From positions 372,001-436,000 of the forward strand of contig NZ_VLTJ01000042.1 in assembly GCF_007558815.1 (NCBI RefSeq): a stretch of 64,000 nucleotides of DNA. The letters are read 5' to 3'. The notes below the pieces were generated by a model. It did no database searches and had not been told where the DNA came from. It saw nothing but the letters and a program-made list of their open reading frames with translations. The stretch is from Verticiella sediminum (GTDB lineage: Bacteria > Pseudomonadota > Gammaproteobacteria > Burkholderiales > Burkholderiaceae_B). Below, piece by piece: positions 7,600-14,974 of the stretch. The position numbers and the translations under genes are program-made. Within the stretch, counting starts at the first letter, position 1. The number at the start of each line of letters is the position of its first letter.

Positions 7600-8459
7600 C
7601 GCCCCTCCTTGCGGGCGGGCGCGCGCCGCGTCTCGCGGGCGAGCCATGCCTCGAACGCCGGTGTTTCAGGATAGTGGAAAGCGACCGGGCCGTCCGGCTC
7701 GCCGTGCAGGAACTGATGCACGTACGGGTCGGCGCTGGCCTCGAGCTCGGCGGGCGTGCCCTGCGCCTTCAGCTCGCCCTGCCCCACCAGATAGGCGTAG
7801 TCGGTGATGGCGAACGATTCGCGCACGTCGTGCGTGATGAGCAGCGACGCGCAGCCCAGATGATCCGCCAGGTGGCGGATGAGCTGCGCCGTCACGCCCA
7901 TGGAGATCGGGTCGAGCCCGGCGAAGGGCTCGTCGTAGAGCACCAGCTCCGGGTTCAGGGCGACCGCGCGGGCCAGCGCGACCCGGCGCGCCATCCCGCC
8001 CGAGATCTCCGAGGTGCGCAGCGCAGCCGCGCCGCGCAGGCCGACGGCGTGCAGCTTGTCGAGCACGGTCTCGCGGATCTCGGCTTCGCCCATGCGGGTG
8101 TGCTCACGCAGCGGAAAGGCGACGTTCTCGAAGACATCGAGATCGGTGAACAGCGCCCCCTGCTGGAACAGCACGCCCATGCGCTGGCGCACGGCGGTGA
8201 GTTGCGTCTGGCTGGCCGTCGCGAGGTCTTGCCCGAAGACACGCGCCGTACCCGCCAGTGGCCGGAGCTGGCCGGTGGCCGTGCGCAGCAGCGTGGTCTT
8301 GCCGCTGCCGGAGCCGCCCAGCAGCGTGACGACCTGCCCGCGTCGCACGGCCAGATCGATGCCGGCGAGCACCGGCGTCTCGCCATAGCCGGCGCACACT
8401 TGCGCGAAGTCGAGCACGACGTCGCCGGGCGCCTTGGCGGAGGGTGGGATTGCAGTCAT
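7596..8459 (-). CDS. mlaF: Phospholipid ABC transporter ATP-binding protein MlaF
   Basis: A 287-residue ATPase that drives the MlaFED complex on the cytoplasmic side. Motifs seen are Walker [13 protein letters not shown] (near residue 45), signature [13 protein letters not shown], Walker [16 protein letters not shown] and the switch histidine in LLITHDV. The last 30 residues ([14 protein letters not shown]) form the C-terminal extension that in MlaF contacts its partner subunits. The start is the ATG at 8457-8459; the reading frame extends six codons further but without a ribosome-binding site. It is the first gene of mlaFEDAC. Confidence 0.95.
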   Translation of the reverse strand: MTAIPPSAKAPGDVVLDFAQVCAGYGETPVLAGIDLAVRRGQVVTLLGGSGSGKTTLLRTATGQLRPLAGTARVFGQDLATASQTQLTAVRQRMGVLFQQGALFTDLDVFENVAFPLREHTRMGEAEIRETVLDKLHAVGLRGAAALRTSEISGGMARRVALARAVALNPELVLYDEPFAGLDPISMGVTAQLIRHLADHLGCASLLITHDVRESFAITDYAYLVGQGELKAQGTPAELEASADPYVHQFLHGEPDGPVAFHYPETPAFEAWLARETRRAPARKEGR

Positions 8460-8574
8460 AGCCCGCGATTCTAACAACTCGACAGAAAGCGCCCACCCGG
8501 CGGGACGCTACTTGCGGTAACAACGCGTCCGCCGCGCTCCCGCGAACGCCGGCGCAGGCAGCGCGCAGTGGGCG

Positions 8575-9054
8575 TCAGACCGCTCCGACCGCCGTGGTTT
8601 CCTTGATGGTCTTCAGCACGAAGCTCGAGCGGATGTCCACCACCGAGGGGTGCTGCATGAGCGTGTCCAGCGCAAAACGCGAAAAGTGCGCCAGATCCTC
8701 GACCTGCACGCGCAATAGATAGTCCATGTCGCCGGTGGTGGCGTAGCAGGCCGCGACTTCGGGCCAGCGCTGCACCGCGCGGGCGAACTCCTCGAGCGGC
8801 GCATAGCTGTCGGTGAGCTGCTTCTGCAGGCGTACCTCGATGTAGGCCGCGAGGCCGAACCCCACTTTCTGCGCATCGACCAGGGCCACGTACTGCCGGA
8901 TGACCCCGGCCGCCTCCAGCCGCTTGACTCGGCGCAGGCACGGGCTGGGCGAGAGCGCCACCCGGCCCGCCAGCTCCTGGTTGGTGAGCCGGCAATCGCG
9001 CTGAAGCTCCGCCAGAATGCGCCAGTCTGTTCGATCCAGCGTGATTTCCACCAT
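8575..9054 (-). CDS. Lrp/AsnC family transcriptional regulator
   Basis: A 159-residue feast/famine regulator. The N-terminal helix-turn-helix is visible as LDRTDWRILAELQRDCRLTNQELAGRVALSPSPCLRRVKRLEAAGVI, and the C-terminal ligand-binding RAM domain runs from about residue 70 (AAYIEVRLQKQ...VAACYATTGDMDYLLRV). It diverges from phhA with 130 bases between the start codons, so it probably controls phenylalanine catabolism and itself. This is inference from position: in pseudomonads phhA is controlled by PhhR instead. Confidence 0.93.
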   Translation of the reverse strand: MVEITLDRTDWRILAELQRDCRLTNQELAGRVALSPSPCLRRVKRLEAAGVIRQYVALVDAQKVGFGLAAYIEVRLQKQLTDSYAPLEEFARAVQRWPEVAACYATTGDMDYLLRVQVEDLAHFSRFALDTLMQHPSVVDIRSSFVLKTIKETTAVGAV

Positions 9055-9087
9055 TTTTCTCCGCCAGCAAGCCGTTTACTGGCAGAT

Positions 9088-9099
9088 TATTGCGCAATA
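9088..9099. promoter_or_regulatory. Candidate operator between the Lrp-type regulator and phhA
   Basis: A perfect 12-bp palindrome TATTGCGCAATA in the divergent intergenic region, with a related ATACGCAAT about 30 bases further right. Palindromes of this size fit Lrp/AsnC recognition half-sites. The assignment rests on position and symmetry only. Confidence 0.45.
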
Positions 9100-9184
9100 C
9101 GGTCACAGCTCGCATCGATACGCAATCTTTCGCCCCCCGACTGTTCCTAGAATGGATGCCTATACCTGCTCCAAGGAGACGAGC

Positions 9185-10054
9185 ATGCAGCAAGCGACTG
9201 CCAAACCCGTGACCTACGGCGCCAGCGACCGTCCGCCGCGCGGCGACTATTCGCTCGCCCGTGCCGACTACACCTGCGAGCAGCCCTGGGAGGACTACAC
9301 CGCCGATGAGCACGACCGCTACGCCCGCCTCTTCGCGCGCCAGATGGCCCACGTGCAGGATCGCGCCTGCGACGAATTCGTCGTCGCCCTCTCCCACCTG
9401 GGCGACGCGCAGGGCATCCCGCGCTTTGCGGACATCAACATCGTGCTGCGCCAGGCCACCGGCTGGGAGCTGGTCGCGGTGCCCGGGCTCATTCCGGAAC
9501 GCGAGTTCTTCACCCTGCTCGCCAACCGCCGCTTTCCGGTGACCTACTGGCTGCGCAGCGAGGCCGAGTTCGACTACATCGTCGAGCCGGATCTGTTTCA
9601 CGACCTGTTCGGCCACGTACCGCTGCTGTTCAACCCGGTCTTCGCCGACTACATGCAGGCCTTCGGCTCGGGCGGCCTGAAGGCGGAGAGCCTGCACGCG
9701 CTGGAGTTCCTTTCCCGGCTGTACTGGTACACGGTGGAGTTCGGCCTGATGCACACGTCGCGGGGCCTGCGCGTGTACGGCGCGGGCATCCTGTCCTCGG
9801 TGGGCGAACTCGACTACTGCCTGACCTCGCCCGAACCCAACCGGGTGGCCTTCGACGCCCTGCGCCTGATGCGCACGCGCTACAAGATCGACACCTACCA
9901 GGAGACCTACTTCGTCATCGAGGGCTTCGGCGAGCTGTTCGATGCGACGGCGCCGGACTTCACGCCGCTCTATACCGCCTTGCGCGACCTGCCGGAGCTG
10001 GGCGCCGGCGACGTGCTCGCCGACGAGAAGACCTACCCGCCGAACCGGGTCTGA
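9185..10054 (+). CDS. phhA: Phenylalanine 4-monooxygenase (iron- and pterin-dependent)
   Basis: A 289-residue aromatic amino acid hydroxylase converting phenylalanine to tyrosine with tetrahydropterin and O2. The facial triad is visible: the two histidines of DLFHDLFGHVPLL and the glutamate of LYWYTVEFGL. GYPREREFF-like PGLIPEREFFTLLANRRFPVTYWLR and the C-terminal YQETYFVIEGFGELF are also typical. The length matches bacterial single-domain enzymes; no regulatory ACT domain is present. The start is the ATG at 9185 with AAGGAGACG upstream. No phhB (pterin carbinolamine dehydratase) gene is adjacent. Confidence 0.96.
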   Translation: MQQATAKPVTYGASDRPPRGDYSLARADYTCEQPWEDYTADEHDRYARLFARQMAHVQDRACDEFVVALSHLGDAQGIPRFADINIVLRQATGWELVAVPGLIPEREFFTLLANRRFPVTYWLRSEAEFDYIVEPDLFHDLFGHVPLLFNPVFADYMQAFGSGGLKAESLHALEFLSRLYWYTVEFGLMHTSRGLRVYGAGILSSVGELDYCLTSPEPNRVAFDALRLMRTRYKIDTYQETYFVIEGFGELFDATAPDFTPLYTALRDLPELGAGDVLADEKTYPPNRV

Positions 10055-10064
10055 ACTGCAGGCG

Positions 10065-10994
10065 CTACGCGAGGCCGCCCTGGCCTGAGCCGGCATGCGA
10101 CGCATCCAGCGCCACCAGCAGGTCGCGCCAGCGCAGTGCGGTGGCGCTGGGCGTATCCTGCGGCAGGATCAGCGACAACGAGAGCGCGTGGCGCGCGGCC
10201 TGGTCGGCCAGACGGATGAAGCGCACGGCGGGATGCGAGAAGTAGCGCGTGGAGGCCGGTACCAGGGCGACGCCCAGACCGCTGGCGACCAGGCTCACGA
10301 CGGTCTGCACCTGGGCGGCTTCCTGCTCGATGCGCGGCGAGAAACCGGCGCCCAGGCAGAGCGCGCCTACCCAGGCGGCCAGGCCGGGCACCTCCCGGGG
10401 CGAGTACGAAACGAAGGCTTCGCCGGCGCAATCGACCAGCCTGGCCTCGTCGCGCCGCACCAGGGCGTGTCCGGCCGGTACGGCGATCATGGCATCGTCG
10501 CGCTCCACCACCCACGTCTGCAGCCCGGGAGCGGCGGCCAGCGGACCGCGCACCAGGCCGGCGTCCAGGCGATGGCGATGGACCCGCTCCAGCATCTCCA
10601 CCGTCGTGCTCTCGACCAGCTCCAGCCGCACCTCGGGATGGCGCTGCCGAAAGGCCGGAACCGCACGCGGCAGCAGCGCATAGGTGGCCGAGCCGACGAA
10701 GCCCACGCGCAGTCGGCCGCCTTCGCCGGAGGCCACCATGCGCGCCACCTGGCGCGCCTCCTCGGCATGACGCAGGGTATGCCGGGCCTCCTGCAGCATG
10801 GCCGCGCCCGCGGGCGTCAAGGTCGCGCCGCGCGGGCCGCGCTCGAACAGCACCACGCCGATCGCGCGCTCGAGCTTGCGCATCGACACGGTCAGCGCGG
10901 GCTGGGCGATGAACAGCGCTTCGGCAGCGCGGCGAAAACTGCCCAATTCGGCGATAACGACGAACTGGCGCAGCGTGCGCAATTCAATGGTCAT
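10065..10994 (-). CDS. LysR family transcriptional regulator
   Basis: A 309-residue LysR-type regulator. The winged helix-turn-helix occupies about residues 1-62 (LRTLRQFVVIAELGSFRRAAEALFIAQPALTVSMRKLERAIGVVLFER), and the periplasmic-binding-like effector domain begins at LRVGFVGSATYALLPRAVPAF and contains the LELVESTT and GLGVALVPAS patches. It is convergent with phhA with 10 bases between the stop codons, so it need not regulate phhA. No effector can be named from the sequence. Confidence 0.92.
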   Translation of the reverse strand: MTIELRTLRQFVVIAELGSFRRAAEALFIAQPALTVSMRKLERAIGVVLFERGPRGATLTPAGAAMLQEARHTLRHAEEARQVARMVASGEGGRLRVGFVGSATYALLPRAVPAFRQRHPEVRLELVESTTVEMLERVHRHRLDAGLVRGPLAAAPGLQTWVVERDDAMIAVPAGHALVRRDEARLVDCAGEAFVSYSPREVPGLAAWVGALCLGAGFSPRIEQEAAQVQTVVSLVASGLGVALVPASTRYFSHPAVRFIRLADQAARHALSLSLILPQDTPSATALRWRDLLVALDASHAGSGQGGLA

Positions 10995-11034
10995 AGGCTG
11001 ACGCGCATTGACGGGGCGCGGCGCCCGCTGGGCG

Positions 11035-11457
11035 TCAGGCCTCGACGATGTCCACCGACCACGTCATCTCGGCGGTCTTCTCGAGCATGGCGGACGCCGA
11101 GCAATACTTCTCGTGCGACAACTGCACCGCGCGCTCGACGGCCGCGCGCGGCAGGTTCTTGCCCGTGACGGTGAAGGCGAACTCGATCCTGGTGAAGACC
11201 TTGGGGTCGGACTCGGCGCGCTCGGCGTTCACCTTGACCGAGCAGCCCGTGACCGCGTGGCGCCCGCGCTTGAGGATGAGCACGACGTCGTAGGCGGTGC
11301 AGCCGCCGGTACCGGCCAGCAGCAGCTCCATCGGACGAGGGGCAAGGTTGTGCCCTCCGCCCTCGGGCGCGCCGTCCATGACGGCGACATGGCCGCTACC
11401 AGTCTGCGCCGTGAACAACATGCCTTCGGGGCCACCCCAATTGACGGTGCATTGCAC
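11035..11457 (-). CDS. OsmC family protein (YhfA-like)
   Basis: A 140-residue OsmC/Ohr-superfamily protein. The two family cysteines are present: one in GTGGCTAYDVVLILKR and one in AVTGCSVKVNAERAE. The C-terminal SHEKYCSASAMLEKTAEMTWSVDIV resembles the YhfA subgroup rather than Ohr. Members can reduce organic peroxides, but the YhfA subgroup is not well defined functionally. I start at the GTG of 11455-11457 because AAGGA lies 7-8 bases upstream on the minus strand; an in-frame TTG 39 bases earlier has no such site. Confidence 0.88.
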   Translation of the reverse strand: MQCTVNWGGPEGMLFTAQTGSGHVAVMDGAPEGGGHNLAPRPMELLLAGTGGCTAYDVVLILKRGRHAVTGCSVKVNAERAESDPKVFTRIEFAFTVTGKNLPRAAVERAVQLSHEKYCSASAMLEKTAEMTWSVDIVEA

Positions 11458-11765
11458 GATGAATTCCTTCGATGTTGCTAAGAGAGTCAGCCGCAAGTAT
11501 CCCGAGCCCGGGGACGACGGTCAAATCGGTACCTGCGCAACGGCTGCCAACGTCATGCTGCAAAGCAACATGCAAACGCCTGTATCAGGGTGAACCCGGC
11601 AGAACAAACCCTGAGTTTTCTCGATGAATTTGCAACAAAAAGAAACCAAAACGACAGCAGAGGGTAAACCCGAACACTGCAACCTACTGAAAATAAAAAG
11701 GAAAAACTTGAATTTGCGCACCGTGCCCGATCGGCCCAAGGCGTAGAACGCGGGCCACAAAGATC
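11458..11765. other. AT-rich intergenic region upstream of the sRNA
   Basis: About 300 bases without a convincing gene. Bases about 11600-11720 are clearly richer in A and T than the rest of the window, with A-runs on the plus strand. Two copies of GGGTRAACCC occur at 11588-11597 and 11662-11671. A 79-codon minus-strand frame (11521-11760) exists but has no ribosome-binding site and an atypical composition. The OsmC promoter is probably here. Confidence 0.5.
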
Positions 11766-11794
11766 TTGCATCGCAGCAAGCTCCTTCCTATAAT
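11766..11794 (+). promoter_or_regulatory. sigma-70 type promoter of the small RNA
   Basis: TTGCAT at 11766-11771 and a perfect TATAAT at 11789-11794 are separated by exactly 17 bases. Transcription is expected to start near 11800-11802. This is the best sigma-70 promoter I can see in the window. Confidence 0.8.
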
Positions 11795-11800
11795 TCAGTC

Positions 11801-11934
11801 ATCGGATGTCGAAACGCAGTGCAGTCGGATGCGATCAAACGCTAAGCAGCACTTTCGATACTCCACCGTTGTCTCCTCCACCCTCCTCCTTTGGTGGATT
11901 TAGCCCGAAGCCGCAAGGCCTCGGGCTTTTTTTT
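11801..11934 (+). ncRNA. Candidate trans-acting small RNA with C-rich anti-Shine-Dalgarno loop
   Basis: An independent transcription unit of about 134 nt between OsmC and the nitroreductase gene, with its own promoter (11766-11794) and terminator (11902-11934). A 5' stem-loop is closed by TCGAA (11809-11813) pairing with TTCGA (11854-11858) and extended by AGTGC (11818-11822) with GCACT (11849-11853). A middle region has two CCACC copies (starting at 11863 and 11878) that can each pair with GGTGG (11893-11897), exposing TCTCCTCC and CTCCTCC. Repeated CCUCC motifs complement Shine-Dalgarno sequences. No open reading frame with a ribosome-binding site is evident inside it. Rfam lists a family named 'Betaproteobacteria toxic small RNA' that should be compared; I cannot confirm membership. 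Confidence 0.72.
11902..11934 (+). terminator. Rho-independent terminator of the small RNA
   Basis: The stem AGCCCGA/TCGGGCT is continued by GCC/GGC across one mismatch and capped by a GCAA tetraloop. It is followed by a run of eight T residues (11927-11934, the first of them in the stem). Confidence 0.9.
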
Positions 11935-12033
11935 GTCCTGTTTTTGCCTCTGCAGGCATGCGGGCTTGCCGCCCACGGAACGGACCAACGGGCCGCAACC
12001 GGCCCGTTGGGCACCACCGTCAAGCCGCCACGC

Positions 12034-12735
12034 CTAGCCGATGAAAGCGGCCGTCTCGCTGAGCGGGGCTCGCGTCGTGCGAAACCCGTTGGCGGGATGC
12101 CCGGTATCCTCGTAGCCGAAGGAAATCCCGCAGACGACCTGCTTGTCCTCGGGAATGGGCAAATGCTTGCGCAGCACGTCCGGCCAGGACGCCAGGGCAG
12201 CCTGCGCGATCGACCCCACGCCTGCCGCTTCGGCGGCAAGCAGGAAGTTGGCAACCCAGGCGCCGCAATCCATCACGCCGTGCGTGCCCAGCGCCGTCTC
12301 ACTGCTCACCAGCGCAAGGTGCGGAGCGCCGAACAGCCGGAAATTCTCCAGCGCCTGGCGCGTCGAACCCTCGCGATCCCCCTTCTCCACACCGACTGCC
12401 CGATACAGCGCCCAGCCGCATTCGCGCCGGCGCTCCTGGTGCAGATTGCGGTATTCCCGCGGCCAGTCGAGTTCGGGCGCCGGCTGTGCGCCGGCGCGCG
12501 CCCGGGCCATCAGATCTTCGCGCAGCGCCTGCAGGGGTTCTCCGCTCACGATCAGCACGTGCCAAGGCTGGGCGTTGCACCACGAGGCGCTGCGCCGCGC
12601 CGTCTCCAGCAGGCTCTCGATGACTTCGCGCGGCAGCGGGTCCGGCCGGAAGGCGCGGCAGCTATGGCGCCGTTCGAGCAGGGACTGCAGACGGGCCAGG
12701 CCCTCGCCTGGCGCGGTACCGACGACTGCGTTCAT
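12034..12735 (-). CDS. Nitroreductase family FMN oxidoreductase
   Basis: A 233-residue FMN-dependent NAD(P)H oxidoreductase. The N-terminal FMN phosphate-binding RRHSCRAF motif (near residue 23), the SASWCNAQPWHVLIVSG segment and the C-terminal GVGSIAQAALASWPDVLRKHLPI and CGISFGYED segments are typical of the PnbA/NfnB-like nitroreductase family. The physiological substrate is unknown. The ATG at 12733-12735 has GGAGGAGAG upstream; ten further in-frame codons upstream lack a ribosome-binding site. Confidence 0.93.
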   Translation of the reverse strand: MNAVVGTAPGEGLARLQSLLERRHSCRAFRPDPLPREVIESLLETARRSASWCNAQPWHVLIVSGEPLQALREDLMARARAGAQPAPELDWPREYRNLHQERRRECGWALYRAVGVEKGDREGSTRQALENFRLFGAPHLALVSSETALGTHGVMDCGAWVANFLLAAEAAGVGSIAQAALASWPDVLRKHLPIPEDKQVVCGISFGYEDTGHPANGFRTTRAPLSETAAFIG

Positions 12736-12845
12736 ACAGATCTCTCCTCCAGTTTCATGGATCAATTACGGCTTGGTGAAGTCGAGCGCAGCCGCGATGT
12801 CGTCGATCGTGATGCGCTGGAACCAGGCGCATCGATCGAACGCCC

Positions 12846-13298
12846 TCAGCGACGGGTTCTTGGCGGATCGACCAATGCACTAGCGGGATCCCACAACTGA
12901 GGAAACAGCATGGCGCCAGGCAACGTGGCGGCCCTCTTGTCGAACGTGACCAGCGAACACCCCCTGTGGACGGCCGTCGCGACATGCATGCAGTCTGCGA
13001 AATCGGCAGCTTCATCGTCCTCGAACATGCGAAGCGCTTCCTCCAGGATCTCCGGTACCTCGACCTCCATTCCCCGCGTCTCCAGGATGCCTGTCAAAGC
13101 GTTCATGATGTCTTCCCGGGGCAGCTTGTAGCGGCTGCGCAGCACCCACTCCGTTTCGAGCATCACACCCAGCGGCACAAGCACTGGCACCCCGTATTCG
13201 TGTGCGGTCTCGATAAGAATGGCAGCTCTCGAGCTTTGGTCCTCGTCGTCCGCGACTAACAGTCGCACCAGAACGTCTGTATCGATCGCGAGGTTCAT
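12846..13298 (-). CDS. vapC: PIN-domain ribonuclease toxin (VapC family)
   Basis: A 150-residue PIN-domain protein and the likely toxin of a type II toxin-antitoxin pair. Acidic residues of the metal site are visible: Asp6 in MNLAIDTDVLVRLL, Glu in LETEWVLRSRY, Asp in FADCMHVATAVHRGC and Asp in LVTFDKRA. VapC enzymes cleave tRNA or rRNA at defined sites; the target here is unknown. Its ATG overlaps the stop of the antitoxin gene (13295-13298), so production is coupled. The C-terminal 15 residues (WDPASALVDPPRTRR) extend slightly beyond the usual domain. Confidence 0.9.
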   Translation of the reverse strand: MNLAIDTDVLVRLLVADDEDQSSRAAILIETAHEYGVPVLVPLGVMLETEWVLRSRYKLPREDIMNALTGILETRGMEVEVPEILEEALRMFEDDEAADFADCMHVATAVHRGCSLVTFDKRAATLPGAMLFPQLWDPASALVDPPRTRR

Positions 13299-13543
13299 TT
13301 CGCGGGATCGTTCTCGGCCAGGTCGACCTGCATTGCTTCGAGGGGTATTGTCGGCTGCCCTGCCCGGCGAAGCATGCCGGCGAGGTCGTGGGCACTCCGG
13401 GTCTTCGGTCGGACGACAAGGGTGCCGTTGCTGAGCAGCACGAACGCTATTTTGTCGCCCGTTTTCATGCCCATCCGCTCCCGGATAGCGCGCGGGATGG
13501 TCACTTGGCCCTTCGATGTCAGGGTGGTTGTAACGTTAGCCAT
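13295..13543 (-). CDS. vapB: AbrB/MazE-like antitoxin (VapB)
   Basis: An 82-residue DNA-binding antitoxin with an N-terminal swapped-hairpin SpoVT/AbrB domain: TTTLTSKGQVTIPRAIRERMGMKTGDKIAFVLLSNGTLVVRP. The acidic C-terminal tail (about residues 50-82, ending VDLAENDPAK) would wrap the PIN toxin. The start is the ATG at 13541-13543, the position where the AbrB domain begins; an in-frame ATG at 13550-13552 is also possible. It precedes and overlaps vapC by 4 bp. A 25-bp inverted repeat just upstream is the likely autoregulatory operator. Confidence 0.9.
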   Translation of the reverse strand: MANVTTTLTSKGQVTIPRAIRERMGMKTGDKIAFVLLSNGTLVVRPKTRSAHDLAGMLRRAGQPTIPLEAMQVDLAENDPAK

Positions 13544-13564
13544 GGGTGCCATCAAGTACGCTGT

Positions 13565-13589
13565 TATTACGATTTGGTTTATCGTAATA
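13565..13589. promoter_or_regulatory. Inverted-repeat operator of the vapBC pair
   Basis: Perfect 9-bp arms TATTACGAT and ATCGTAATA around a 7-bp AT-rich centre, 22 bases upstream of the antitoxin start. AbrB-type antitoxins bind such repeats to repress their own operon. The arms include promoter-like AT-rich hexamers, consistent with overlap of operator and promoter. Confidence 0.65.
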
Positions 13590-13715
13590 CCCTGTCTGCC
13601 GGGCGTCAAACCGCTGTTGCGAACGGCGTGCTGTGATGACCGTGCTGCGCGACCCGGAAGTGGAAGCGACGCTGAACAGACAGGACACGCGCGCCGCCTC
13701 TCCTACCGACAACCC

Positions 13716-14909
13716 CTACAACCCCAACGCGCACGCCATAGCCGACGCCCAGGCCCACTGGAAGTTGTAGCCGCCCAGCCAGCCGGTGACGTCCACCGCC
13801 TCGCCGATGGCGTACAGGCCGGGCACGCGCCGCGCCTGCATGTCCTGCTGGTTCAGCTCGCGCGTGTCGATGCCGCCGCGCATGACTTCGGCCTTCTTGT
13901 AGCCGGCCGTGCCGCTGGGTACGAGCTGCCATTCGTTGAGCGCGAGGCCCAGGCCGCGCAGGGCTTTGTCGGGCAGGTCGGCGAGGCGCTTGCCGGCGAG
14001 GCCGGCGTCGGCCAGCCACTGCTCGGCCAGCCGGCGCGGCATGAGGCCGGCGAGCACGGTGTCGATCTGCTGCCGGCTGCCCGGCTTGGCCCGCAGCAAT
14101 GCATCGGCCAGGTCCTGGCCGGCCGCCAGATCGACGCGGATCGGTTCGCCCGGCTGCCAATAGCTGGAAATCTGCAGGACTGCGGGGCCGGACAGCCCGC
14201 GATGGGTGAACAGCAGGTCCTCGCGAAAGCGTCCCGCCATCTTGCCCTTGCCTGTCGCAATGTCCACTTCCTGCGCCACACCGGCGAGCGCCGCGTAGGC
14301 ACGCCAGTTCTCGGCGTCGAAGGTGAGCGGCACCAGCGCCGGGCGCGGCTCGATGATCTTCATGCCGAGCTCGCGCGCCACGCGCAGCGCGAAGTCGGTC
14401 GCGCCGATCTGCGGCACGGCCATGCCGCCCGTGGCGAGCACCACGCGCGCGGCCCGCACCGGGCCGTGATCGGTATCCAGCACGAAGCCGGCTTCGCCCT
14501 CGCAGCGAACGCGCGCCACGGCGCAGGGCATGCGCCAGGCCACGCCGCCCGCCTCGCACTCGCGGCGCAGCATCTCGATGATGGCTTCGCTGGAGTCGTC
14601 GCAGAACAACTGCCCCCGATGCTTCTCGTGCCAGCCGATGCGGTGCTTGGCGAGCAGGCGCAGGAAATCCTGCGGCGTGTAGCGCGCCAGCGCGGAACGG
14701 CAGAAGGCCGGGTTGGCCGACAGGAAGGCGGCGGGGCCGGCATCGCGGTTGGTGAAGTTGCAGCGCCCGCCGCCCGAGATGCGGATCTTCTCCGCGAGGC
14801 GGCTGGCGTGATCGATCAGGACCACGCGCAGCCCGCGCTGGCCGGCCACGGCGGCGCACATCATGCCGGCGGCACCTGCGCCGATGACGGCGACGTCGAA
14901 TGAAGACAT
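13716..14909 (-). CDS. NAD(P)/FAD-dependent oxidoreductase, BaiN/HI0933 family
   Basis: A 397-residue flavoprotein. The N-terminal Rossmann FAD motif VAVIGAGAAGMMCA (residues 5-18) is followed by the family signature EKIRISGGGRCNFTN, then VVLATGGMAVPQIGATDF, and the C-terminal FAD-contacting GLYAIGEAVDVTGWLGGYNFQWAWASA. The HI0933-like family is widespread; apart from BaiN of bile-acid metabolism its members are functionally unassigned, so no substrate is given. The ATG at 14907-14909 is the natural start, directly before the Rossmann strand. It lies 65 bases downstream of the arginine decarboxylase gene on the same strand. Confidence 0.92.
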   Translation of the reverse strand: MSSFDVAVIGAGAAGMMCAAVAGQRGLRVVLIDHASRLAEKIRISGGGRCNFTNRDAGPAAFLSANPAFCRSALARYTPQDFLRLLAKHRIGWHEKHRGQLFCDDSSEAIIEMLRRECEAGGVAWRMPCAVARVRCEGEAGFVLDTDHGPVRAARVVLATGGMAVPQIGATDFALRVARELGMKIIEPRPALVPLTFDAENWRAYAALAGVAQEVDIATGKGKMAGRFREDLLFTHRGLSGPAVLQISSYWQPGEPIRVDLAAGQDLADALLRAKPGSRQQIDTVLAGLMPRRLAEQWLADAGLAGKRLADLPDKALRGLGLALNEWQLVPSGTAGYKKAEVMRGGIDTRELNQQDMQARRVPGLYAIGEAVDVTGWLGGYNFQWAWASAMACALGL

Positions 14910-14974
14910 GGCTTTCCGAGACCGAACGCCGGGCGGCCGCGGCCAAGGCCCTCGGCCGCCCGGCGCGGGAAGAC

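Noticed and set aside
11521-11760. 79-codon hydrophobic minus-strand frame
   Set aside because: It lacks a ribosome-binding site, its Phe/Cys richness comes from the AT-rich island, and no family is recognisable.
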